Origin: Manihot esculenta
Taxonomy: Eukaryota; Streptophyta; Magnoliopsida; Malpighiales; Euphorbiaceae
Direction of reading: 5' to 3'
Length of the DNA: 64,000 nucleotides
Assembly (NCBI RefSeq): GCF_001659605.2
Contig: NC_035164.2
Coordinates: 6,871,622-6,935,621 of the forward strand
Positions within the stretch are counted from its first letter, which is position 1. Each line of letters opens with the position of its first letter. Shown here one piece after another: positions 21,989 to 36,742 of this stretch. A program made the position numbers and the translations under genes. The notes below the pieces were generated by a model. The model was not told where the DNA came from. It saw nothing but the letters and a program-made list of their open reading frames with translations, and made no database searches.

Positions 21989-24900
21989 ATGGAGGTTCAT
22001 CACAATGGTCATGCTGCCAGCTCCACCGCCGTAAGAGGTAAAATTGCGGTGGATTTTATTTTGTTTCGGTTTCCACTTTCCAGTGAATCTGATGAGATCA
22101 GACTGGATTTGGATTCTTTATGCTGATTTGGTTTTGGATTCATTGTCTATGTCTTGGATTTTCTGTTTCCTCCACGAATGGTGGCGCTTGTGGTGCAGAC
22201 ACTGAAACGGCGCTTTATACGGCGTTGTGGCATGCCTGTGCTGGCCCTTTTGTCACTGTTCCACGTGCAGGGGAGCTGGTCTTCTACTTTCCCCAGGGAC
22301 ACATTGAGCAGGTCTACTTCATTTTTTCTTATTGATTCTAGCATCATTTTAAAAAAATTAAATAAACAAATCATGTTCTTGTTTTTTTTTTTTTTTTTGG
22401 CAGTGAATTATTGCTTATTATTAATCGTTGATTTAGGTAGAGGCCTCTGAAAATCAGGCCGTAGGACAGCAGAGGCCAATTTACAATATTCCATGGAAGA
22501 TCCTCTGTCGAGTGATTAACGTCCAATTGAAGGTGATTTTGCCTCCTCAAATAGAATTGGGATTCACGAGTTTTTTATTTTTCCTCGATGTTTAATAAAT
22601 ATTATGACTAAATTATAATAAAAAAATAGACTAATTAATAATTTAAAATTATAATTAAATTATATTCACATATTTAATATGATAGTAAATACATCCAAAA
22701 AATTTTAAGTTCTATTCTTATGATTTCCTATCTCTATTTTAAAAAAATATATATATAATTAAAGTCTTAAAATTAAGATTTCTAATTACAGGTTGATCCC
22801 GGCACTGATGAGGTATTTGCACAAGTGACGCTGTTTCCCCAATCAAATGTATGTATATGTATTTACATGTATGTATATATAATTTTTAAATGTAAAAAAT
22901 ATATTTATATTTCTAAATTTTATTTAAAAAATTTCGTTGCACTCTAAAATTGTAAGATTATTTTAATTATATTTTTAAATAATTTTAAATGTTTTTAAAA
23001 TTTGGGGTGTAACAAAATTGGATAAATATTTATTTGGCCATTCTTAAATTGATTGATTTATTGTGCATTGATGCTTCATCAGAAATTTAAATTATAACAA
23101 CTTAATGTTCAATGGGATGGCTTCTTAACCTCAGCAAGATGAGAATACTGTAGAGTACGAGCCTCCGCCACCACCACCAAGGTTTCATGTACGTTCGTTT
23201 TCTAAGAAGCTCACGGCTTCCGATACAAGCACTTACGGGGGATTATCAGTGCTTAAACGACACGCAGAAGAGTGTCTGCCACCCCTGGTTAGGGTTTAGC
23301 CAGCAATATTAATTGTACATGCATAAATGACTCAGCTATTTTGATTTCCTTTTCCCAGTGAACTGAAAAATATTCATGCTTCTTGTGAATGTTTCAGGAT
23401 ATGTCAAGTGAGCCTGTAATGCGAGAACTAATAGCTAAGGATTTGCATGGAAATGACTGGCGTTTTCAGCACATTTTTCGAGGTAATTTGATGGTCTCAT
23501 CTTTGAGCATTGATAATATATAAATAAGACGGTTAAAATCGTTATACGTATACACAAGATTGTATACAAGATTCAAAAGTGTTCTATAAACCTTCTTATT
23601 TAATCTGATTGAATAGTAGAAAGTCCGACTTATAAGGTATGAGTATCATACTACCAACACCTTTGACCTTATCAAAGTCCGGAGCGGACGAACAAATCCT
23701 TTTAAAACTCGTTTTATAACAAAGTATTGAATGCGAGCACTCTGACTTCAATAACCGAAAGAAATCCACCTCCATATAGATCGGATGAGTCGGATATTGT
23801 AACGACCCGAAAATTGGACCGCTACCGGCGCTAGGATTTAGATCGACTTAAGGCCGCCGGGACCCGTAGCAAGCCAAACATTTATCCTGTGAACCTGTTT
23901 AATCCCATACATGATCGACAACATACATAAAAATTTTGAACCTTTCTTTCCATTCAATCACCAAACTCAACCTGCGCAGGCACTATTCATAAACATAATC
24001 ATTAACCCCACCTTGGAGTCCTCATCAATGCTTCAATGGGGTGACATAACATAAATTAAGTTTGGTTTTCAATAATCATCATTAGACATTAAGATCATGT
24101 ACTAGAAAGGGATTAACATAAAACTATGGTCAAGCACAACTCTAAACTTTCATAAGCATTATTACATAACATTTCTATATTATACTTTTACATGACTGTA
24201 CTCAACATAACATATCAACATTTTTCATGTCCACACTAGCTATTATATGACCATGACTTCATTACTCTTGCTGACCTCCTGATCTACCCTGTACCTGCAA
24301 ACCTGGGGGTTAAGGGAGAGGGGTGAGCTACTAGAGCCCAGTGAGCAGAATAATAAAACATAGTATTTAAAACATATGATATCATGAAATGCATCACAGC
24401 ACAAACATTTCACATCAAGGATGAACTTGTCACCACTTAGCCCTCTATACAGTCCAATTATGCCAGGGGCGTAGTGCAGGCTCGCCTGGACTTCCATAGC
24501 ATACATACATATCCAATTATGCCGGGGCGTAGTGCAGGCTCACCCGGACTTCCATAGTCTGTCATGTCATACCATATAAGGGCTAATGGATCATTCAACA
24601 TTCATCCACACCAACAACATAATGTGCAATGCGGCATATTCGTGAATTCTAATGCAAGCATCCTAATATATCTCATGGCATTCATGATGCGTGAATCATA
24701 CTAAAACGTTCATTATTTACTTTGAAAACATAGAGAGTTATTCCACTCACCTCTGGCTAGCTCTGACAAGACTCGAAAGCAGCTATCTCACTACTGGGGT
24801 CCTCGGTTCCTCGGGTCCGAACCTACACAGGTGGACTCAAATGAGGGACCTAACAAATATGAATATGACTCTAAAATACTCCCCAAAAACCCCCTAAAAC

Positions 24901-27900
24901 ACCTCAGAACATCCATAGAAAACATGCAAAGGAGGGCTGAACAGGGCACTTTCGGCGGCAGGTTCGGCGGCCGAAAGTCCCTCTAGAGCCGAAAGTCATG
25001 CAGGTTCGGCGGCACCTTCGGCGGCCGAAAGTGCCCTCCAGAGATGAAAGTCCATTTTCGGGGGCAAGCTTCGGCAGTCGAAAGGCTTGCCTCATAGACA
25101 GGTTCGGCGGCCGAAAATCCTTTCAGCTGCCGAACACTTTCGGCGGCAGGTTCGGCTGCCGAAAGTCCCTCTAGAACCGAAAGTCATGCAGGTTCGGCGG
25201 CACCTTCGGCGGCCGAAAGTGCCCTCCAGAGATGAAAGTTCATTTTCGGGGGCAAGCTTCGGCAGCCGAAAGGCTTGCCTCACAGACAGGTTCGGCGGCC
25301 GAAAATCCTTTCAGCTGCCAAACCTGATTTCTCCCAAAGGGCAGAAACTCAGCTCTTCCATGCACACTTTCCTCCCAACCTTCCAATCAAGCATCCAACT
25401 CTCTTAAAGCATGCATACACACATACATCAACACCTAGGGGTCTCAAACTATCCTAAACCCCAATTACAACTCATCAAACATGCATATCCAACACACATT
25501 GTCCATATAATCACATAAAACCTAACAAAGCTCAACTAACCTAAACATGCATTTCTACCCCATGAATCAACTTAAAACTTATTTAAAACATACTATAAGC
25601 TCAAGATCGGCTCTTACCTCTTGAAGATCGAGAGAGAGACGACCTAAACTTGGAGAACCAAGGAAAAGAGCTCCTGGGTCTTCCAAGCCTCAAAACTTGC
25701 TTTAATGCTCAAAAATCTTCAAAACATAGTGAAACTCATGAGAATCATGAAAGATTTGAAGAAAAGGACTCAAAATCGGTGAGGGACGGTGGAGAACTCA
25801 CCTTGGCCGAAAATGGGGAGAAAAGCTCGCCCATTCGGACAAGGGGACCCTTTTATAGGTGGCTGGCCAGACCACTTTCGGGAGCCTAACGTGCCTCCGC
25901 ATGCATGCCATGTTCGGCGGCCGAACCTGGACTTCCCTCACTTATGCCTTCGGGGGCCTAAAGCACTCCCGAAGTGCATGCATGTTCGGCGGCCGAACTT
26001 GAGGTTCGGCGGCCGAACCTGGACTTCCCTCACTTATGCCTTCGGGGGCCTAAAGCACTCCCGAAGTGCATGCATGTTCGGCGGCCGAACTTGAGGTTCG
26101 GCGGCCGAACCTGAGCCTTCCTCTCAAGACCATTTTCATTCAAAACTTAATTTCTTTCTTGCTTAAAACCATAAAATACATTAAAACATTTTATGAAAAT
26201 ATGGTTTTACCCTTCTAGAGGTTTCCGACATCCGAGATTCCACTGGACGGTAGGAATTCCGATACCGGAGTCTAGCCGAATATTACAGATATGACCTAAT
26301 GAAATCAGAGTAAGATGCCGACCTTCAACACACTAGTCATCTCCTTGGTACATCACCGGAGTCATAAATGCACATGCAGTAAAATGGATTAACGTGACAA
26401 ACACGATAAATAGGGTATGAATTAGTCGACTCTGCATTATTAACCAACCACCCATCATTAATGAGTCGTCTGACACACCTACAATAGGACATTCATGTCT
26501 AGTCTGATGAGACATGACACTATATAGATCGGATGAGTCGGGCATGACCTGATGAAACTAGAATAAGATGTCGACCTTAATACACTGGTCGTCTCCTCGG
26601 TACATCACCGGGATCATAAATGTACATGCAGTAAAACAAAATAACGTAACGAACACGATAGACAGGGTATGGACTAGTCGACTCCACATTTATTAGCCAA
26701 CTGTTCATTATTAATGAGCCACTTAACACCTACAAGAGGACATTCTCATCCAGTCCGATGAGACATGACACAGGGGGTGTCAGAACAATAAACTAATATA
26801 TATACTACTGATCTAACCAAGAGAAGAGATTCGGCATCTCTCTCTCAAATCAGACTCTCTCTCTCCCACGCTCGCACAGAAACTCTCAAACATATCCTTT
26901 CTCTTCTCTTTAAAGCTTTTTCTTCTTTTTTTCCTTTCTGTTTTATTTCTCTTTGCACCTTTTTCTAATAATCGATCACTAAAAAGTTCTAGATCTAACT
27001 TTAATATCAAAAAATCTCTATTGACGCATCCCGAATAGACCTCTGACCTTTTTCCCATATTTTGTAAACCATTTTCTCAAGATCGAATATAGAGGAACTC
27101 GTATGAAATTTTAAAAACATTTTTCTTTTATCGATCAATCACAGTTCGTTGATCTGCCCATTAAATCAAATCACAGTTCAGGTGTCCACATTTGGTAACC
27201 TCACTAAATCTCAATTCATCAAGTATGGATGAATTTTGTTGATTATTTACACTAAATTCCCTTTTAATTTAGCTGGATATACAAGTTGTTTCAATAAATT
27301 TTAGATATGAAAAGTCACTGAAACCAGAAATATTTTATAATATAACTGTTGTACATATGATGATTATATTAAATAATTTTTCATGATCCATAAAATATTT
27401 TATAATTACAACCGTTGCATGTAAAATGATTTATTATATTCACTGATATGGTCGATTTGATATAATCAACGGTCGTATGTGGAGGGCTGCTTGTAGTTTA
27501 ATTAATTAACGCTATAATATTGATACCAGGTCAACCAAAAAGGCACTTGCTTACAAGTGGATGGAGTGGGTTTGTTAGCTCCAAAAGGCTTGTTCCTGGT
27601 GATACATTTGTATTTCTAAGGTTTGATATAATATATATTCATTAAATCTAATTAGCAATATGTTTCCATCAATCCTTTTCTAATTAGCAATATAATACAT
27701 TTGTATTTCTAATTAATCCAAAAAATTTATTATTATTTTCATAAAAAATAAAGATTACAATAAAATTATTTTTCATCAGTGAATCCTCCTCCTTTTCCTC
27801 CATCTTCTTCTTCTTATTATTAAAAGTGGTTATATATCTTTGAGATATAGAGATGATAATGGAGGAATAGGAGTTGGCGTTAGACGAGGCATGATAGAGC

Positions 27901-28660
27901 AGAGTAACGATCCAATACATCTCAATGGAGTTGCTACCGCATGGGAAGCCATCTCTAGCGGATCAACTCTGTTCACCGTTCATCATCGTCCGAGGTGCGT
28001 GTATCTTTTATTTTTATTTTCTTTGTTACAAATAGCTTCCACTGCTATTCAAACTCAAATTCAAAAACTTACGATGATGATTCTTATACTAATTGAATTG
28101 GAACGGTTTGTTTGGAACAGTTTGTCTTAGTTTAAATATATATTAGGATGAAATAATTAGATTTTGATTATTAATTATAATTAACTTGTACAAGTCAACA
28201 TAGACATATTGTTCATATTTTATAATTTGTCCAATAATGTTGAGACATGTATTACTATCTTGTATGCATTAAAGAATAGAAATATTTGAAGAGAATGAAA
28301 TATCTAGCTTTAAACTGAAGGCACCCAACCATTGGGACAACACATTTAATTTGATGCTTGTGAATATTATATCTCAAATTGATCTTCTTCCTCTAAATGT
28401 GTTGGTACAGGAGTAGCCCTAGGGCTGAGTTTATGATTCCATTTGATCAATACATAGAGTCTGCTGCCACCAATTATTCCATAGGAATGAATTTTGAAAT
28501 GAGATCTGAAAGAGACACTGTTGAGCACAGGTATGCATAAGTGGGTTTTCTGCCACAAATTTTCTCTTCATCCTTCAACATTACTCAAATAAGTTATGAG
28601 ACCTAACACAGAATAAGAAAAATTCACTTATTTATGTTTTGGATCGATCTGTACTAGGTC

Positions 28661-28748
<88 letters not shown>

Positions 28749-29595
28749 TAATTATAGAAACCGTATGAAAAATTAAATAAAATCTACTTTATGAATTGGG
28801 TCTGAGTAGAATTGGATACACACGTGGTTAAAGATTGATTCTAAATTAGTACATATTTATCGTTAATTTGATTTTGTCCTTTTTATTATCTATATTTAGA
28901 TATTTTGAGTCTTATTTTCCTATTTGTTATTAAGTCAAATCACTTTTAGCGTAATAGTATTGCCTTCTCATTTTGTTATTTTTTTATAATATTTATTTAA
29001 AATGTATTGAGTGATTAAATTTATAATATAATCAAATGATTATACATATCGTAATTCCTGAATAAAATCATCAATTTTTAAATTCAGTATGGGAGTTTTA
29101 GCTATTTAGTTTTTTTCTTTATATTATTTAATTTTAGTATTATTTTAATTTAAATAACTAATTTAAATATCTATTTTTTTACAATCCTTAATTCCCTTTT
29201 CTCAACACACATATTTATAAGCATGCACGCAGAGTATGATATGAGAACTTTATCATTTACACCTTTATACAACATTAGATCAGGATTGACTCATTTCATT
29301 TTAAAATCGTAGATTTACTGGGACCATTATGAGAATTGAAGACATTGATCCCTTAAGGTGGAGAGAATCAAAATGGAGATGCCTTGAGGTATGCCTACAT
29401 AATTTCTTCCTTTTACGTATGTTATAATTTAGTTATTTTATTTATATTTATTCAATGAATACGATGTATAAAATAGCTAACAAATGCTGGTTTAAGGTGA
29501 GATGGGATGAAAATTGTGGCATGCCTCTTCCACACAGAGTTTCACCTTGGAGTATCAAACCTATTGCTACGCCTATGCAAGTTGATACTGTTTAA
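21989..29595 (+). CDS. Auxin response factor, DNA-binding/dimerisation domain only (11 exons)
   Basis: Exons: 21989-22037, 22199-22311, 22437-22532, 22792-22848, 23135-23287, 23398-23482, 27530-27620, 27845-27994, 28411-28530, 29313-29388 and 29497-29595. All borders are GT/AG and phases agree, giving 362 residues. It belongs to the ARF family of nuclear transcription factors that bind TGTC auxin-response elements. Visible are the N-terminal ALWHACAGP and [10 protein letters not shown] (dimerisation part 1), the B3 domain from about residue 120 ([37 protein letters not shown]), then the ARF/dimerisation part ending RVSPWSIKP near residue 350. The frame stops 13 residues later, with no middle region and no PB1 domain. 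Position 139 is Tyr where most ARFs have a DNA-contacting His. The B3-to-dimerisation linker is about ten residues shorter than usual. Closest in feel to class B (ARF1/2/9). It could be a dominant-negative-like form or a decaying paralogue with an intact frame. Confidence 0.9.
24945..25320 (+). repeat. Two 188-bp GC-rich direct repeats inside the solo LTR
   Basis: Unit starts lie near 24947 and 25135, each containing GGTTCGGCGGC, GGCGGCCGAAAGT, GGGGGCAAGCTTCGGCAG and TTGCCTCA.AGACAGG. The palindromic core TTCGGCGGCCGAA recurs many times. Confidence 0.85.
25905..26115 (+). repeat. Two roughly 93-bp direct repeats with TTCGGCGGCCGAA cores
   Basis: GTTCGGCGGCCGAACCTGG, ACTTATGCCTTCGGGGGCC and GAAGTGCATGCATG occur twice in order, then a third partial core ends at 26112. 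Each GGTTCGGCGGCCGAACC is a perfect palindrome. Confidence 0.85.
26293..26775 (+). repeat. Two tandem copies of a roughly 240-bp repeat
   Basis: Both copies contain GACCT.ATGAAA, GGTACATCACCGG, ACATGCAGTAAAA, GGGTATG.A.TAGTCGACTC and GATGAGACATGACAC. The left one is the host of the solo LTR. Downstream to about 27190 is a CT-rich leader-like region, so this may be an older LTR or TRIM. Confidence 0.7.
28664..28746 (+). repeat. (AT)n microsatellite in ARF intron 9
   Basis: About 40 uninterrupted AT units lie in the intron after the exon ending at 28530. Copy number is likely to vary and may be mis-assembled. Confidence 0.95.
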
Positions 29596-31150
29596 TTTGA
29601 GAATTATACACTATGTTCTGTTATAATTTGGTATACATATGATTTTAAATCAATTAAACCCAAATCAGTAATGTATTCTAACTGGGTTAAATATTTATCT
29701 TTTAAAATATTTTTTTAAGTTTTAAAATAGAAAAATGAATAACAATTCCTTGCTCTTTCTTTCTTCCCTTGCTTTTCCCAAATTCTAAAGTCAAAATCCA
29801 TCACAAGTTTTAGAATCATATACCAACCCCTTTTTCCCCCTCTCTCTCTCTCTCTCTCTCAGTCCTCTCCTCTACTAGCAGCTTCTATCATAATTGAAAA
29901 TGCTAAATCAATCCACCAATGGATACATGCCTGAAGCTTGATGCAATCCCACATGTTTAGCTTCTTTCATGTGATAGACTTTGTATTATGAAGCAAGATA
30001 CGGATATCAATTTTCTCAATGCTGGTTGCAATCTGCTATGAGTTTCATAAAAAATTAATTAAATTTCGTCAGAAATTTTAATTAATATCTTTTAACTAAA
30101 ATAATATAAAAAAATATAGATTCGTAACCGAAAAATATTATTAAAATTTTTAAAAAATTAAAAAGTAAATTTTAAATAATTAAAAAATATTATTTATAAT
30201 AAAAAAATTTAATATGTAAAATTATAAAAATATTTAAAAAAATAATTAAAATATAAAATTAATCCTTTAAAATTTGCATATCAAATTTTGTGATAAACTT
30301 ATGACTCGCATCGCATCTTTAAAAGTCATACATCTCGAAATTCTATTTTTGAAAAAAGTTATCATGATTCTCCATTATAGGTTAAGATCAAAAATTAAGT
30401 TTAATTCAAATTTAACATAAAATTTAAAATTAATTAATTTATATAAAAAAAAAATTAGTTATTCAATGTGAGAGTTTTTCGGATAATTACTATGTATATT
30501 CTTCTTTTTTCTCTCTCCTATCAGAATATATTTTTACTTTTCGGTATGAATAATTTTGTCTGATTGTTAGATTGGATTGAGATCCAAACCATTGGAGAGA
30601 GAAATTGTGTTGCGTGTTGCATTAAGGGGGCTGCTTACTGTAAGAAGTTGCTTCACTTGCTAGATTTGTTGCTTGATTGACAAATCTCCATTTTTTGAGA
30701 GAGTTGATGAGAGGGTCAAAGGCAGTGAGAAGAAATTAGTTATTTGATTTTTATTTTAATAATTTAAAATATAAAATTAATATTTTATTTATTAAAAACC
30801 TACTTAACCAATTTATCTAATTCTGTTAATTCATACCGTCAAAGTTAAATTTGAAGTTATTAGATTAAAAATGAGATTTTTTTATTAAATTTAAAATATT
30901 TTTAAGGGCTTAAAATGACCCTTTTATTTTATATTAGTTTATTGATGAATCCGATAAAAACTGTATTTTATATAATAATATTAAATAAAATAAAATATTT
31001 TATATTTTATATTATACATTTTTTACACTTTAAATTTTTATTAAACTGTAGTATATATAAAAATGAAAATAAAAAATAAATAATGGAATTAAAAATAAGA
31101 ATAATCATAAAAGAATTACTAATGTGGTTTATTATATTTTTAAGCAAGAT
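29596..31150. other. Intergenic DNA downstream of the ARF gene
   Basis: It contains a (TC)n tract at about 29841-29862. No sequence for an ARF middle region or PB1 domain is recognisable in the roughly 4 kb before the next gene. Otherwise AT-rich and featureless. Confidence 0.55.
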
Positions 31151-31154
31151 TATG

Positions 31155-31660
31155 TTTTTTTTTTAGAATAAAGGGTAAACTTTATTAAATTTCAAAAATG
31201 ATCAACTTAGAAATATAATCAGGAGGTGAGTAAAAGACCTTAACCAGATCCGGAATACTATGATTAGTTCGAACAAGCACATGAATTATACCATTAGCAA
31301 ACCTACGAACAAAGTTAATAGAAATATAAATCATCTCTGATATAAGATATTTACAATAAAAAATAAGTCGTAAAAAAAAACCTTGTATACTTTTAAGTCA
31401 TTAGTAAAATTGAGCTTCTTCTTTAATTTAAGAACGATCAATTCAGAAATACAATTAGCAGGTGAGAGAAAAAATCTCAACCAGATTCGGAATATCATGG
31501 CTAATTCGAGCAAGCGCATAATGTACACTATTAACATCTATGAATAAAATTAATAAAAATAGAAATTATCTCCGAAATAAGAGAGTTATAATAAAAAATA
31601 AGTTGTAAAAATAATTTGTATACTTTTAAGCCATTAGTAAAATTGAACTTTTTTTAATAT
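31155..31660 (-). mobile_element. Two tandem LINE 3' ends
   Basis: On the minus strand, 31180-31330 ends in an RNase H-like tail (INFVRRFANGIIHVLVRTN, then SPPDYIS), stop codons, AATAAAG and a run of A at 31157-31165 on the complementary strand. This is the usual end of a plant LINE-1 element. A second, diverged copy of about 240 bp follows at 31420-31660 (PANCISELIVLKLK). Both are 5' truncated; the duplication may have occurred after insertion. Confidence 0.6.
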
Positions 31661-33841
31661 CGTTAAATATCACTAATAAATTATAATTTATTACTTATAT
31701 TTAGTGAAAAGTATATTTTAATTTTTATATTTTTTAAATTTAGTTTTTTATTTAATTAATAAAATAATCTCTTAATTTAAAATTTATATTTTTTATTAAA
31801 ATTAATACTTATAAATTTGTAAATGGGTCTATAAATATTATAATTACTATAAGTTCTTATATTTCTAAATTAAAATCTTCGTTTATTAAATTTTTAATAA
31901 ATCATATATAAAAATAATAAAAAAATAAGTGAAAATTTTATCATTTTCTTTTTGTCCTTATAAATTAAAAATAAATAAATCATGGAAAGGGAAAAGTTAG
32001 AAGAAAAATATTTTGGATTTGAATTTAGAAATATATTATGCCAAGATTCTCTTGAATTAATTTTTATTTTATTAATTTACTCTAGAGAGAAGACATCTCC
32101 TTCCTTCTTCAATGTATTTTTAACATGTTCCTTTTAAACCAACACATCTCATCAGAAAATCTTTTTATCAATAAAAAATTATCATCAACTGCAACCAATC
32201 ATCATCTCTCCCCATTATGGATTATCCTCCCCACTCTTAATAGATTGTATATACAATTTAATTTTGCTTGTTAGAGAAGTAAACTGCAAGAGATCATGGC
32301 AAAAACATACTTCCAATCTCTTTCTCATAATGGTTGTCATCGAGTGGTTACTCTCTGTGCCCTTGTGGTTGTTGCAGCTTTTGGTCCTTTGTAGGTCTTG
32401 GGAGCCCAAGACCAATAAATGACTAATGGCAGTTCACGGGACTATGGATCAGAAGGTGCAAATTAATATTCTCCATAAATAAATTAAATTATTCATGAAT
32501 TATTCGACATTCATTTTGATAAAAATTCGATCAGTCTTAATTCGATTTTTAAATGAGCTGCTCGAATTTAATTTAATAAATGAACCAAACTTAAAATCAG
32601 TAGTATTCGACTCGTTAAAATTCGCTATATAAACTTACTTATATATGTGATTTGGATCATATTTGAATAAGTTTAACAAAGTTTTTTCAAGTCTCAAACA
32701 TTAAAATTATTATCTTCAAATAAGTAAAAATAAATAAATAAAATAAAAGTGTTAATAACAATTTTCACCCTTTATTAAGCTGCTTTATCTTTTATTATGA
32801 AAAAATATAGTCTTATATTTTGTGGTTATGGGTTTTTTTTTTCAATTCTGAATATTTTTTTTTTATGAAAAAGAAAACTGTGTTTGATGCCATTAGTAAA
32901 AATAAGACTTTCAAAATGACATATTAACTTATGCTAATACGGTATTGAATGAATGAGATGAAGTGTTAATATTTGAATTTAAGAAAAGAAAACTTAATTT
33001 TTTTTTATTTGTACATATAATTGGAATGAAATTAAAATGTTAAATATATCATATAAAATTATAATTTTGTAATATCAATTTATAAAATAATGAGATGAAG
33101 TGTAATTATAGATAAGTTAAAGATAAAAAAAAATAAAATTATTTCATCCTTTTCAAACTTTATTTTATGCAGATCAAGTGACTTGAAAGAATTAATTGGA
33201 TGCATGATTTGACTCAATATTTTTTAAAAAGAAAATTATGAATATTTTTATAATTAATAATTATAATTAATAATTATGAATATTTTATTAATAATTAATT
33301 TTTCAGAAATTTTAATAGTTATATTTTAAAAATTTTAGAATTAAATAATTATATTTTATAAACTTAAAAATTAAATAAGAAAAGAGATATTAAGTTTTAA
33401 TGTAAAGCACAGCCATCAAAAGATATATTAGGGAAATTATTTCTTTCACCATAAAATAAAAAAGAATTCTTGAACACAAAATTAATTATTATATATATAT
33501 ATTTCATTGTTTAGCCATGAATCCAGGAAACAAGGAGGGTACAGCCCATCAGGTGAACTCCAAAGAAAAAAAAAATTAATTAGCCATTAACCATTAATTA
33601 AAATTCCTCAAATAAAATGGAAGGAAATTAACCAAAAAACCTACTTTTCTAACTACCATTACATCCTTCCTTTCTTCCCCATTTTTAGTTTCCAGCTTCA
33701 TCCCCTCATACTTCCATTAGGGTTTTCCATTTTTTTTCTCTCTCTTTCTCTCTGTCTCTCTTGCCATGGGCTGCTCCTAACAACAAATCTTAAATCAAGA
33801 AAAACACAAGAAAGAAAAAGAAACCCTAATCACATAATCCC
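31661..33841. other. Intergenic DNA and leader of the CPK gene
   Basis: The region is AT-rich. A 32-codon frame at 32296-32394 starts MAKTYFQSL and continues with a hydrophobic LCALVVVAAF, signal-peptide-like, but nothing confirms it. The likely promoter and leader of the kinase gene lie at about 33600-33841, with a CT-rich tract at 33738-33763. Confidence 0.5.

Positions 33842-36742
<2,901 letters not shown>

Larger units (their letters stand above)
23798..26287 (-). mobile_element. Solo LTR, 2.49 kb, with 5-bp target duplication
   Basis: The element runs from TGTAACGACCCG (plus strand) to CGAATATTACA and is flanked by GATAT at 23793-23797 and 26288-26292. Related DNA at about 26526-26550 (GATGAGTCGGGCATGACC) shows the empty-site structure GATGAGTCGG-ATATGACC, which fixes the borders. 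Read on the minus strand it starts TGTAATATTCGGC and ends GGGTCGTTACA, the usual LTR termini. No coding or second LTR is inside, so I call a solo LTR, probably Ty3/gypsy. GC-rich internal repeats are listed separately. The frames inside are repeat translations. Confidence 0.88.
23483..27529. other. ARF intron 6, enlarged by nested repeats
   Basis: The other introns of this gene are about 100-800 bp; this one is 4.05 kb. It contains an older repeat (about 23540-23797 and 26288-27190), split by the solo LTR at 23798-26287. The intron keeps GT at its start (GTAATTTG) and AG at its end (GATACCAG). Confidence 0.85.

Noticed and set aside
24904..26094. Overlapping frames on both strands with [21 protein letters not shown] repeats
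   Set aside because: They come from GC-rich direct repeats inside the solo LTR and mirror each other on both strands.
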